NCBI GenBank assembly: GCA_963930655.1
Contig: OZ005607.1
Coordinates: 23,320,874-23,384,873 of the forward strand
DNA length: 64,000 nt
DNA from: Myrica gale
Lineage: Eukaryota > Streptophyta > Magnoliopsida > Fagales > Myricaceae
Direction of reading: 5' to 3'
The notes under the pieces are model-generated. The model made no database searches. It was not told the origin of the DNA and saw only the letters and a list, made by a program, of their open reading frames with translations. The position numbers were made by a program, and so were the translations under genes. Shown piece after piece: positions 45,632 through 55,639 of this stretch (positions are counted from its first letter, which is position 1; the number at the start of each line of letters is the position of its first letter).

Positions 45632-46843
45632 GATGGTTTCTGTCAGTCGGGTTTGATCATCATAAGCTCCGATCGAGGTCTAAGAAAAGGCTTTTATCTA
45701 GTAACTTCATACTTTTTTTACTCTGCATTCGATCGTAGACAGAAATGTCCAGGCTTGTGCATTAATATCAACTTTGGGCATTAAAAATCTGGCAATTAAT
45801 TCCCGAGGATAATAATTTTGCATGTTTTATAGTTTTTAAAAGATTTTAGAATTATTATTAAACGAAATAAAAGTAATTAGTTCTTGAGTTTTGGTAGGAA
45901 CTTGCAAAGAAAAAAATATTAAGATAAATACACTTTGCATCTTCCATTAAAGTTTTCAATTATTTTTGACGGAAACTTAGTTTTGGTGTCTAAAATTATG
46001 ATATCCTCATAAAATAGTCTTTGTCAAAAAAAAAATATGGGAAAAAATTGTCATTTTGCATAAAAAAAATTATTTTCTGTTCAAATTGAAAAATTTTAAA
46101 TGAGGGTGCAAAATGTTTGAAATCAATAGTGTGTGCAATGTGACAAAAATTATAGATTGAGTTGTAAAATGTCAAAACGCATAAATTAAAGAATGCAAAA
46201 TATATTTATCCCAAAAATATTTTAGTTCCGGTCTCTTTGGAAGGTTAGGGGATGGAGCATGCACAAAAGTCTTGTTTGACACGAGTTTAAGCAAAAAAAT
46301 TCCAAAAACCTAATTATAAACCAAAAAAAGTTGAAAGAAAGATAAAAAAAATGAAGATAGGAAAAACGAGAACCAGAAGCGAGTGGGGAACTGTTTTTAA
46401 AAATTAATGTGCTGAAATCTAACTATTTTTACGTACCCAATTAAGAACTATAAAATTACATTCGAAAATCTGAAAATTACATGCACATTATTAATTCATA
46501 TACACACTGAGCTTATCTCACCTCTTAGATTTTGTGTTGGGTGGTTTCAGGTTGAATAAGATCGCATGTGGGACCCTGGACTTGGCCTGGATCAGCACTC
46601 CTAGTTTTATTATTTCTCCTCTGGTTAATGTTTGTATTCAATAGTTGAAACAATATGCAAGTGTAGAGACACTTCTGTTTCGATGTTATGTTGATATTTA
46701 TAAGTAAATTGGATACTTAGACCCCGGATTTAATAAATTTCTTCTTTACGTTGCTTTTTATTAATGCATGTTTCGATTGAATGCATTGAGGAATTGGCAG
46801 ATAGGAGTGGATTTGATTAGGGCTGTTTGTTCTTTTGAAAAGA

Positions 46844-46896
<53 letters not shown>
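46844..46896. repeat. (TA)n microsatellite
   Basis: About 26 TA dinucleotides in the 3' flank of copy D. The open frame across it (poly YI) is an artefact. Confidence 0.9.
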
Positions 46897-46900
<4 letters not shown>

Positions 46901-46986
46901 TATATCTCTCTTCGAATTTGACCAGCCAATTCATGCAGCAAATTAGAGAGAATACTATTGCTCGGACTGTGCTTACATGAAACTTG

Positions 46987-47375
46987 CCAAAGACAAGTTT
47001 CATAGGAATTCAAGATTGAAGATGTTGATGTGTAAAAGGAGGAAGATTTTAATTGGTCATTGCTTATTATGTTGTATTTTAATATTTTAGTTGGACCTTG
47101 CTTATTGCTATTTTTTATTAGAAATTTGTTACTTTTTAGATTAGTTGTAGAGATTCTTGTGTTTGTTGTAAAACGTTATTAATCAATGATTAAGTATATT
47201 TTGTTTTATTATCCTTGGTATTTAATTTTTTAGATCCAATGAATTATGATTATTAAAATAAATTTGTATTACCGATTAAAAAATTGGTGGCGTTTTAAAA
47301 ATGTTGGCACATACCTGAAAAAAAATGTTGGCAGTCTGTGCCAGCGTTTTCACGAAACGCTGCAAAAAAGGGCAA
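46987..47375 (+). mobile_element. CACTA fragment (AGCGGCG family)
   Basis: 46995-47280 matches the interior of the 27.1-kb CACTA: GGAATTCAAGATTGAAGATG, TGTGTAAAAGGAGGAAGATT and GTTTTATTATCCTTGG. The right end holds subterminal words (GCCAGCGTTTTCACGAAACG). No terminus is intact. It truncates segment D. Confidence 0.6.
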
Positions 47376-47379
47376 AATT

Positions 47380-48718
47380 GTGTTCAAATCTGAAACAAAA
47401 GATTCTGAAACAAAAGATTCAGAAGAAGGAATGAGGGCTAAGAGCTGCAGACATTGCTCCATGGTGAAATGCAACAAAGTATTTGAGATAGAAGAATTCT
47501 CTGAGCTGACTTGATGAACAGACCCAACAATATTCATTTTAGAACGAGATTTATAGCCTGGTGGATAACAGTGCAATTTATAGCACTTATCCACCGTGTG
47601 GGTAACAAAACCGAGTAAGGTTAGGGTCATAATGTTAAGGTCCTCAGATGACCTAATGGTGGACTGAGATGTTGCCAACACATTAACGAATAGGACGAAG
47701 GGCTGAGATTAAATGATATAATGTTTGAAAATATATTTTGAGATGTTGCCAACACATTATCTCAGTCCTCCATTCTATTCATTAATGTGTTGGCAACATT
47801 TCAGCCCTCCATTAGATCCTCTTACGACCTTAACATTAGGACCCTAACCTCTCTCAACAAAACCACAATGACTATAGAGTGAACGATCTCTCGTCTGAAA
47901 ATTGGATTTGGCAACAAATCTATTAAAAGTCGAAGGACCTGGAGTGAAAGTAAAGAAGGTTGTGTTCTCTGTGGAAGGTGAAATAAGAGAGGTGATGTCT
48001 CTCTGACGTTCCTATTGGACAACTACGGAGAGAACATTGTTGATAGATGGAACATGATCCATTAATAGAATTTGACCATGTGTATGAGAATACGAATCAT
48101 TTAGTCCCATGAGGAATTGAATTACACATTCCAGATTGTATGCATCAGTAAGATGCTTGACAGCTCCACAGAACATACTCGATTGCTTTCATAGTTGTAT
48201 AGTAAGCGGTTATGGTGTTCTGACCTTGAGATAAAGACACAATTTCCTTCTGAATCTAGAAAATACGTGGTGCATTTCCCTGAGAACATTGTTTAGCAAG
48301 CTCTTTTCAAATACCAGCTGCTATCTCGATATATAGCACATTGTTTGCTAATTCTTTGCAAATCGAGTTCAATATCCAGGACGACACCATATCATTGCAT
48401 CGAAACCAACTCGCATAGGTCCTCTAATACCATGTTAAGTCTACAAATGGAAACCGAGAGAAATGCGAATGAGAGTTTTGTGAATACGCTGTATATTCGA
48501 CTTAACGAAATAATGAGTATAACTGTCCTTATATAATAGAAAGTGAAGCATCGTTGAATAACAAACCAACGGCATATCTAACTGATCATCTAACAGCTGT
48601 ATAACAGCTCTCGAGCTAAACTGCCCAACTGACTTGACGTAAAGCTTTAACAGAACAAAGTAAAAATAATAACTCTAAGCTAATTATACACTGCCTACGC
48701 ATTTAAAATGTATGACAC
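47380..48718 (-). mobile_element. Copia (RE1-like) fossil: LTR and gag region
   Basis: A retroelement fossil on the minus strand. An LTR occupies about 48718-48433 (ends ACTTAACA), directly followed by the primer-binding-like TGGTATTAGAG. Further in are relics of a UBN2-type gag (around 48130-48000, GLNDSYSHTHGQILLMDHV-like) and a degenerate zinc-finger region with THTVDKCYKLHCYPPGYKSR (about 47610-47550). Pol is absent. Broken, with many breaks, and clearly older than the copia element at 31-36 kb. Confidence 0.7.
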
Positions 48719-48819
48719 ACGCTGCCCTTATAAGGTGTTAACCAATAGATCACAATATATACAATTCCTTAGCCCAAGTATTATAATGCAATTTAAAAAA
48801 TATAGATACAACAATCACC

Positions 48820-49335
48820 GCAACGAAACGGGTTTTTTGGGACGGAGAAACTGGAGTACTAAGGTCGTCCCAAAAAACTTTTTGGGGTGGTTTTATACAT
48901 CCGTCCCCTAAAAGGTTTTTTTTTGGGGGATGGATGACACACTGTTCGACCAGCGTCTGACAATGTTCAAATGGTGCCAACATCTTTGATCGACGGCCGA
49001 TGAGAGAAGAATTACTTGCTTGATATTGTTGGAACGGTTTCGAAATGGCATGACGATTCTGTTCGATATTGTTTGAACGCGAAAGAAAGGGCTGATGTCT
49101 GTTCGTTCGATAGATACTTTCGTTTGATAACATTTGCACGTTTTTGGGCGATAACGTTGGAACACTTACGAATGGTAAGTTTAATTGCGTTTGATTACGT
49201 TGGAACGTTAACTCTCGAACGGTAATTATGATTATGTTTGATACGGTTGTTTTTGTGACTAGGTGTCCGAATAGTATTTGTGATTTATGTTTGATACCTG
49301 TTGATGTTTTTGTGACTAGGCGTCCGAACGGGAAA
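48820..49335. mobile_element. CACTA fragment with GTTCGAACG-type subterminal motifs
   Basis: Contains the mirrored words GTTTTTTGGGACGG and CCGTCCCCTAAAAGG, then a series of GTTCGAAC/CGTTTGAT/GTTGGAACG variants (48950-49330). The same motif family recurs at 57.6-58.1 and 61.4-61.5 kb. This is a CACTA-type subterminal array without a visible terminus or coding. Confidence 0.5.
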
Positions 49336-51451
49336 AATAAATAATTTAATTAAAGTTAAATAATTAATTTAAATTAAAATGTTGAAATTAAAGGATTAAT
49401 TTGCATCTAAAAGTAAGATCAGTTTGTAGCTTATTTTATTTTATTTTCATGTATCATCTTAAGACATTATCAAGTTTCTTCACTTCATTTTTTAAAATTA
49501 ATAAAGCATATATACTATCAAAAACCATTTTTTTTTTCTTTCTCCATCCAGGGCCCTCTTTTTCTTCTAACTGGGGCTGTTTGTGTGTGTGGTGGAGGGA
49601 GTAACGTACGGGGTTTAGGCAGACTGCTAACTCGCCTAGCTTTTGAGCTGCCCCGTGGTCGGTAGATATATATATATACCTAGCTAGCTACTCGACATGC
49701 ATGAATGGTTGGGTCGATTAAATACCCAAGGCACCTATTCTTTTCTTATGGCTTCCATGATTTGTTCCTCTATAAACGAAGAGATGAAAGAGAATTATAT
49801 AGACTTTTAGCTACGGATTTTGAAATTTCAATATTGCTGCTCTTATTGGTCGTAACACGAAAATGGCAATTGTGATGTATGGTCGTTAAAAGTTAAAACC
49901 ATGGCGAGGAAATAGAAATGGTCGCTATTGGATATATAGCCTATAGCGAAAGGGAAAAGAACGGCCGTCCAAAAATTCAATAGGAAAACCCCTTAATCAC
50001 GAAATTATTTTATTTAATCAAGCGTTTTTATTGAACCGTACATTAAAACATGACTAAAGAGATAATAACAAAACAAATTTCTTTATAAAGAATATGTCTA
50101 TTTGTGGCGGAGCCAGGGGGGCCATATATAGATATCACTGTTAACACTTTTGAATTGTGATTGCTTGAGGTCGTTGAAACAAAGAAATTGACATGTATAT
50201 AATAATTTATTCTAAAATAGGCTTGGTATGGATCTTCTTATTGTGGAAGAGTTATGTTTGAAAATTATGGCTCCTGAAAATATGATGTTGTAAACCTCAA
50301 ATGCTCGGGAATGATGTATATAGTAAATTCATCTTTTTTTTTATTATTATTACTTATGATAGCTCTTCTTATTACTTAAAGGAGGTTCAAAGGCCTCAGG
50401 TACATGTTCTAAGGGGTGTGTCAGACCTTCCGTAGAGGCGACACTAACTACAGAGCTTAATGCCAGTATATACACTAAATTCATCTAAAAATCAAATACA
50501 GTAAACCATGTTATATATCAATTACCTTATTGTTTAGGGTTTTTCTTTTGAAGCCAGCTTATTCATGTTTAGGTTAGTATTTGATCCATTTACCCTTTTT
50601 CATGCTCTCTTTTTCTATCATTTCTACAATAAAACTTGGTAAAAGTCTTGTGGATGCCATATGGTATCAATTAGGAGAAAGTACTATCAAAGCATGGGTC
50701 TAAGTAGTACCCAAATCCACAGATCTCAAATACCTAAAACACAACGAAGTAAATTTTACATGGTCCTAATCATTCCAAACGAAGTCAATTAACATAAACA
50801 GCACAAAATACAATCCTGATCAGGTCCAAATGCCCAAACAACAGAATTATGATCCCGACGTAAAATCAAACATAGATCACTATTCTCATCTACATATTAC
50901 AACTCAACGCAGACGTACAACATAGATAAGGAGCAATGTAACCCACGCAAGCCAAGGTCCAGTGGCCAACCTATGATGCCCTAGCTCGCCCTGAAATTAA
51001 TGATCACCAACAGAAACTCAAAGGAATTATAAAAAAGTACTACTCTTTAAATTCTATTGCCACTGATCAAGACATAGAGGACTGTGCGGAAGTACGCGGT
51101 ACTCTTCTTTTAGAAAATATGAGAAACTTTTGGATAATGATTTTTCCTGAAAATTCTTGGGGAAACTCAGTTTTTGAAATAATAACCTCCATTTTATAAA
51201 TTACTTTGTTCAGATCTTATTTTCTAATATATCAGAAAAGCGATAAATACTTAGGTAATTATAAGATTTTACAAAGGCAAATATAAAATATAGAGATTTC
51301 ATTTAAAATTTCCTACGGTCAAAATTTGATATATATGCATAAATACATGTCCTAATTCATGTTCACATCTATGTCACCGTAGAGAGAGATCAGAGAGAGA
51401 AGATAGGAACTTTGGGCTACCTCAGAGCTCATCTAAATCTTAGAAGACATT
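49336..51451. other. Intergenic; contains a gene-less copy of the minus-strand peptide promoter
   Basis: Mostly featureless. At about 50130-50300 it repeats the 5' flank of the 51.7-kb gene (TTTTGAATTGTGATTGCTTG, ATGTATATAATAATTTATTC, TTGAAAATTATGGC), but no coding body follows on the minus side, so this is a duplication remnant. At 50104 a hAT-like end (TGTGGCGGAGCCAGGGGGGC) adjoins it and may have replaced the gene. Confidence 0.5.
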
Positions 51452-51540
51452 TCAATGCTTCTTGATGTGCTCTTCATTACTGTTTAAGAAACAAGTTGCA
51501 ACAGAAAGAGTAGCAGGATCTGTTGATCCCAGGAAGCACA
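51452..51540 (-). pseudogene. Possible tail remnant of a minus-strand peptide gene
   Basis: The minus strand reads ATCFLNSNEEHIKKH and then a stop. This aligns with the C-terminal AKCLLECYEKNIEKD of the intact gene 200 bp away. Upstream the reading is CFLGSTDPATLS, with no clear counterpart. Probably a degraded family member or an unrelated small exon; low confidence. Confidence 0.3.
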
Positions 51541-51738
51541 AATCTATATATGCACATCTTATCACTAGCATCAATCACAGCATCAATATCTTTAGGATCT
51601 GTTAAGCAATTCAAGTAACCACAAAAAGAAAAAAACACATTTTATATCTAAGGCTGCTAACTTTATGCATAATATAATCATTAGCAGCATGCATGGATTA
51701 ACGAGTCATAAATGTATACATGAGTAGAGATGGGCACC

Positions 51739-52137
51739 TTAATCCTTCTCGATGTTCTTTTCGTAGCACTCTAATAAACACTTTGCTCCATGGATCATGT
51801 TCAATATAAATTTTGATTTTGGGAAGCATTCCTCTGTACATGTCATAGCTCTAGCATGAACTGTGACATCGGCAGGATTACGATGCAATCGGTGCTGATA
51901 TACGCACCCAAAGAAATGATAAATAATGCACCAAGTCCAGTCAATGCTTTCATGTCGATATTCTGCTTTGCATTTTTCAAGTTCAGTTTTAAGGCAAATA
52001 CCTAATGGACCTGCACTTTCAGTTTCAGAGGGAGGAGTAGGGTGAATAGCTTTCGCTTCAAAAGCTGTGAGGATAATCAACTTTATCATCATCACCGCCA
52101 TAACTTTTCTCACACACTTCTCAGACATTGTTTGCAA
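51739..52137 (-). CDS. Secreted eight-cysteine peptide, minus-strand cluster, member 1
   Basis: Single exon, 132 residues. An alternative start three codons in (MSEKC) aligns with the 55.2-kb sister. Signal peptide about residues 4-30 (core VMAVMMIKLIILTAF, cleavage near AKA). A short proline/serine linker (HPTPPSETES) follows. Cysteines at 48, 56, 70, 78, 100, 104, 120 and 124 give CX7C-X13-CX7C-X21-CX3C-X15-CX3C, nearly the same frame as the plus-strand cluster. Shared features are the HFFGC/QFFQC word before the fourth cysteine and the FP after the CX3C. Outside these anchors the two groups differ. TA-rich TATA-like sequence lies about 100 bp upstream, with an 18-base C tract (sense strand) between. 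Secreted; function unknown. Confidence 0.8.
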   Translation of the reverse strand: MQTMSEKCVRKVMAVMMIKLIILTAFEAKAIHPTPPSETESAGPLGICLKTELEKCKAEYRHESIDWTWCIIYHFFGCVYQHRLHRNPADVTVHARAMTCTEECFPKSKFILNMIHGAKCLLECYEKNIEKD

Positions 52138-52168
52138 ACTTTGTTAATGATCGGCTGCTAAGGTTACC

Positions 52169-52186
52169 GGGGGGGGGGGGGGGGGG
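52169..52186. repeat. G18 homopolymer in the 5' leader/promoter of the 51.7-kb gene
   Basis: Eighteen consecutive G on the plus strand, 32-49 bp upstream of the minus-strand start codon. It is absent at the matching place before the 55.2-kb sister gene. Length variation and sequencing error are likely here. Confidence 0.9.
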
Positions 52187-52261
52187 AAAGAGAAGGAGGG
52201 CGAATATTCATTTTTCTTGTAGTAAAGTCATATATATATATATAGATATAACTGTGAACAG

Positions 52262-52512
52262 TTTTTTTAAGAATAAAATAAAAAAGAGAAAAAATAATTT
52301 AGACTAAAAGAGAGAGGAGAGAGAGAAGTGAGACACAAAATTTAAGTGGTTAGGTATATGGACCTACATCCACTGTGGGAAGACTCAACTGGGCATATTG
52401 GTGTACTCACTGATTTATGAATGAAAGATTATAGAAAGACTTATTTATAAGCCTTTGATTACAATAACCCACATTGCTAAGCAATGTGGAACTCTAATAA
52501 CCCTATTAGCTT
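52262..52512. mobile_element. Insertion in the promoter region, possibly TRIM/LTR-like
   Basis: Compared with the copies at 50130 and 55680, about 250 bp are inserted between AACTGTGAACA and CTTTTGAATTG. The insert contains GTGGTTAGGTATATGGACCT, ATCCACTGTGGGAAGA and the palindromic CCACATTGCTAAGCAATGTGG, a style seen in short LTR/TRIM sequences. No clear target duplication. Confidence 0.35.
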
Positions 52513-54180
52513 TTGAATTGTGGTTGCTTGGGATCCTTGAAAAAAAGAAATTGAAATGTATATAATAATTTATTCTGAAATAGGTTTCGTATGGATGTTC
52601 TTATTCATGTGGAAGAGATATGTTTGAAAATTATGGCTTCCGAAAATATTATAGCGCTCTTTGAACCAACATTTTGTTTTCAGTAATGTCTTTGATTAGG
52701 AACAAAAGGTTTTCGACAACTGTGAGAGGCTAGATCAATTGAAGTCACCGTACGTCTTATGACTTATTAACTTAGAATGCACTCAGCCCATTCAATACTT
52801 TCGTGCTCGTATTCATGATATCTTATTATAAAAGAGTTATGTCTTTGATTAGGGAAAAGGGATTTAATTTGGCCTTCGACAACTGTGAAAGGGATCAATT
52901 CAAAGAAATTACTGCTCTAAAAGGGTCCTGAAAATGTAATTTGCGAGAGTATATACTTCTAGAAAAGTCCATTTATAATAGAAGAAAATAGAGACTTATT
53001 AACAAAAAAAGAAAAACCTAAAAGAGTATTCGCTAACACGAAGAGACATTTAAAATCACAAAAAATATGATGAGCAGGTAAAACCTTAAATATGTCCAAA
53101 AGGGTGATATTTGTGTTAAAAAGGAAAAGGCTTATCCAATTGGATATATACCGCAATAGTTGGCATTAAGGGTGATGTTTACACTAAATTAAAAAGAAAA
53201 GGATTTTTTAAGATATGAAATTGCAATTAGGTAGTCACAAGATCCTTTTGGATTATTTAAGATATCCTTGCAGAATATTATTGTTTGGAGACGTTTTTTT
53301 TCTTGCAAATGAGCGAAATTAGTCAAACTCGACCTTAATTAATTTGTGTACCATGTTCTAACAGACGGCCTGTCCCAACTAAAAAACGTACTAACCAGAG
53401 TGAGAGTGCAACATTAAACACTAGATAATTGAATCGGTCACAATATATCCGTCGTATCATTTAAGTAAAGAATTTATTTGCACAGTAGATTTTGGGAGAT
53501 GATTTTTTTTTTCTGGGCCAGGCCTAATCTTTGTACAGTTCTTGGGGAATTAATACACTTACCCGTTGCCAAAAAATATTTATAGATATATATTACTTAG
53601 AACGTACGGTTTTGAATTGATATTAGAAACAAAGAAATTTAAATGTATACAATTTGTTTGAAAAAATTATGGATGCTGAAAATATTACAACACTCTGTTA
53701 AAACCTTAAATATGTCAAAAAGGGTGATATTTGTGTTAAAAAGGAAAAGGATTATTAAATTGGATAGTATAATAGCTGGCATTAAGGTTGATGTAATTTG
53801 CACTAAAAAAAGAAAAGGTTGTTTTAAGATATGAAATTGCAATTAGGTAGTCATAAGATCTTTAATTTAAGATTATTTAAGATATAAAACCTTGGAGAAT
53901 AAGATTTTTGGAGACGTTTTTTTCATGGAAATGAGAGAAATCCGTCTAACTCCACCTTAATTTGGATTCAACTAGTTCATGCCCAAACAACAACAGTGCT
54001 TCAAATTAATAACGATAGTAATATCTCTACACCTACGTCATACGCATTATTTTAACTCAAAAACATAGATACCCAGAAAGGCAAATAAAACCAATTAACT
54101 TGAGATACGCGGTACCATGAAACCACCAACACAAACTCCACAAGTGAGACAAAGTTTGGTATATACAGAATTTAATCATC
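52513..54180. repeat. Tandemly repeated 5' flanks of the minus-strand peptide genes
   Basis: Two direct copies of one non-coding block: 53085-53340 and 53700-53970. They share AACCTTAAATATGTC, GGGTGATATTTGTGTTAAAA, GATATGAAATTGCAATTAGG and TTGGAGACGTTTTTTTC. Their partner block (TTGAAAATTATGG, ATTACAACACTCT) recurs at 52500-52680 and 53590-53700. The second unit has lost its gene body, so the cluster once had more members. No coding. Confidence 0.6.
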
Positions 54181-54298
54181 AGCAGCATGCAGACCGGATT
54201 AACTAGTCGTAAATGTATGTCTGAGAGAGAGAGTGGACACCTTAATCCTTCTCGATATTCTTTTTGTAGCACTCTAATGAACACTTTGCTCCATGGAT

Positions 54299-54750
54299 TT
54301 TTTTTTGGGGTAAGAGGTAACCAGGGGCGGAGGGAAGGGGGGGGGGGGGGCGCGGGGGCAGCTGCCCCCCTCAGTTCTAAAAAAAAAAAACTATGAGTAT
54401 CCTACCCCTCCCTCCCTCCCTCCCTGATATTAATTCGTGCCCCCCTCCCTTCTAATTTGTTTTTTTTTTGCATATTTGTCTTCAGATATTAAAAAATATT
54501 GATATATTGAAATCTTATTTGAAAATTTTTTTTCGCATAATATTTAATATTTTTTTTTAATCATATTATTTTAAAAAAATTTCGTTTCTGCCCCCCTATA
54601 CACAATTTCTGGCCTGCCACTGGAGGTAAGTGTATTAAAAAAAACAAAGACGTTGCTAGAAGCCAAGCAACAGAGTTCGCAACGCCCAGGAAAAAAAAAC
54701 GCAACAAAGCTCAAAGCCAAAGAACAGGGGGCCAAAGGATAAGGCTTAAA
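54299..54750 (-). mobile_element. Short retroposon (LINE 3' end or SINE) inside the broken gene
   Basis: Flanked by the 9-bp duplication TCCATGGAT (54290-54298 and 54751-54759); the undisrupted site is in member 1 (GCTCCATGGATCATG, about 51784). Read on the minus strand it ends in CACTTACCTCTTACCCCAAAA plus a poly-A tail, as plant LINE or SINE 3' ends do. Only about 150 bp of its own sequence remain outside the nested hAT element, too little to name a family. Confidence 0.65.
54322..54622. mobile_element. hAT MITE nested in the retroposon
   Basis: 301 bp starting CAGGGGCGGAGGGA and ending GGCCTGCCACTG, the CAG-GGCGGA type hAT termini. Flanked by GAGGTAAC / GAGGTAAG (7 of 8 bp identical). Contains a G/C-rich homopolymer run (54339-54350) and CTCCCTCCCTCCCTCC, both prone to assembly error. 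Youngest layer at this site. Confidence 0.75.
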
Positions 54751-55116
54751 TCCATGGATTAGGTTCAATGGAAATATTGATTTTGGGAAGCATTCCTCTG
54801 TACATTTTATAGCTCTAGCATGAACCGCAGCACCGGCAGGATTATGATGCAATCGGTACTGCTTATAAACGCACCCAAATAAATGATAAATAATGCACCC
54901 AGCCCATGTACATTCAATGCTTTCATGCTCATATTATGCTTTGCATTTTTCATAATATATAGCTTAACGTTTTGGGATCTAGTGGTAATTTCACACGGCC
55001 CGAATATGGATATATGAGCATTTTGTGTCTAGAAGAAGAGAAAGAGAGGGAATCAGAAGTAATTAGGAACTTTTATTAAAACTCGAAACTCATTGATTAT
55101 ACTAATAATAGACATC

Positions 55117-55175
55117 TCAATCCTTCTTGATGTTTTCTTCGTAGCAATAATATTCTAATAAACACTTTATTTCGT
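55117..55175 (-). pseudogene. Duplicated 3' tail of a minus-strand peptide gene
   Basis: Minus-strand sequence homologous to the last codons and stop of the family (CAATCCTTCTTGATGTTTTC on the plus strand, against CTTAATCCTTCTCGATGTTC at member 1). It abuts the 3' end of the intact gene at 55167, so the tail is duplicated in tandem. Confidence 0.5.
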
Positions 55176-55577
55176 ATCCTTCTTCTTGATCTTCTTTTCG
55201 TAGCATTTTAATAAACACTTTGATCCACGGATCAGACGGGTAACTCGTGATACTGGGAAGCAATCTTCTGTACATTTTAGAGCTGCAGTATGAACAGCAG
55301 AATTGGCACGTTGACGACGCGCTCGGAGTTGGTGCTTACCAATGCACCCGAAGAACTCATAAACAATGCAGCCAGCCCATTGCATGCTTTCATATTCATG
55401 TTCTTCTTTACATTTTTCAAGTTCCTTTTCAAGGCAAATCTCTAATGTGTCCTGATCAGTGTCATCAGGTTTAGAGGCCGCAGGAGTAGGGTCATTAGCT
55501 TCCACTGCCAAAGCTGTGAGGATAATTAAGTTTATCACCACCACCATCATAAATTTGTTTACGCATTTCCCAGACAT
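55167..55577 (-). CDS. Secreted eight-cysteine peptide, minus-strand cluster, member 2
   Basis: Single exon, 136 residues, start MSGKC. Signal peptide about residues 1-27 (core MMVVVINLIILTALAV, cleavage near VEA). A threonine/proline/aspartate linker follows. Cysteines at 48, 56, 70, 78, 102, 106, 121 and 125: CX7C-X13-CX7C-X23-CX3C-X14-CX3C. EFFGC and CFP anchors are conserved, and the first helix EICLEKELEKCKEEHEYESM is highly charged. The long loop is arginine-rich (RARRQRANS) and the C-terminus lysine-rich (KKIKKKDTK), so this is the most basic member. A TATA-like GTATATATATATAC lies about 45 bp upstream. Secreted; function unknown. Confidence 0.8.
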   Translation of the reverse strand: MSGKCVNKFMMVVVINLIILTALAVEANDPTPAASKPDDTDQDTLEICLEKELEKCKEEHEYESMQWAGCIVYEFFGCIGKHQLRARRQRANSAVHTAALKCTEDCFPVSRVTRLIRGSKCLLKCYEKKIKKKDTK

Positions 55578-55639
55578 AATTTTTTGCTCCTACTCCACAA
55601 ATTTATTTACTGTGCAACGGTATATATATATACGCGCGT

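Larger units (their letters stand above)
42381..46984 (+). repeat. Segmental copy D
   Basis: Opens with AAAAATACATTTTGTGTCG (about 42390) and follows the shared order: a (TA)n tract at 42670-42709, the hAT remnant, CTGGCGTCTAATATAAATAC (43984), the gene (45155-45631), GTTTCAGGTTGAATAAGAT (46547) and GTGCTTACATGAAA (46968). Similarity stops there at a CACTA fragment, so the unit's right part is missing. Copy D preserves the target site of the big CACTA in copy C. Confidence 0.8.
54242..54953 (-). pseudogene. Broken member of the minus-strand peptide family
   Basis: Minus-strand sequence matching member 1 from about its third cysteine to the stop: GCIIYHLFGCVYKQYRLHHN, then AVHARAIKCTEECFPKS. 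The 3' flank also matches that of member 1 (TCAGCAGCATGCA, CACCTTAATCCTTCTCGAT). The signal-peptide part is missing and the body is split by a retroposon, which itself contains a hAT element. No product is expected. Confidence 0.8.

Noticed and set aside
46768-46980. Open frame with a long YIYIYI tract
   Set aside because: It is a (TA)n microsatellite translated in frame.
54571-54852. 93-residue open frame starting within the minus-strand peptide family
   Set aside because: It reads from the broken peptide gene straight into the inserted retroposon and hAT element, so the second half is not family sequence.
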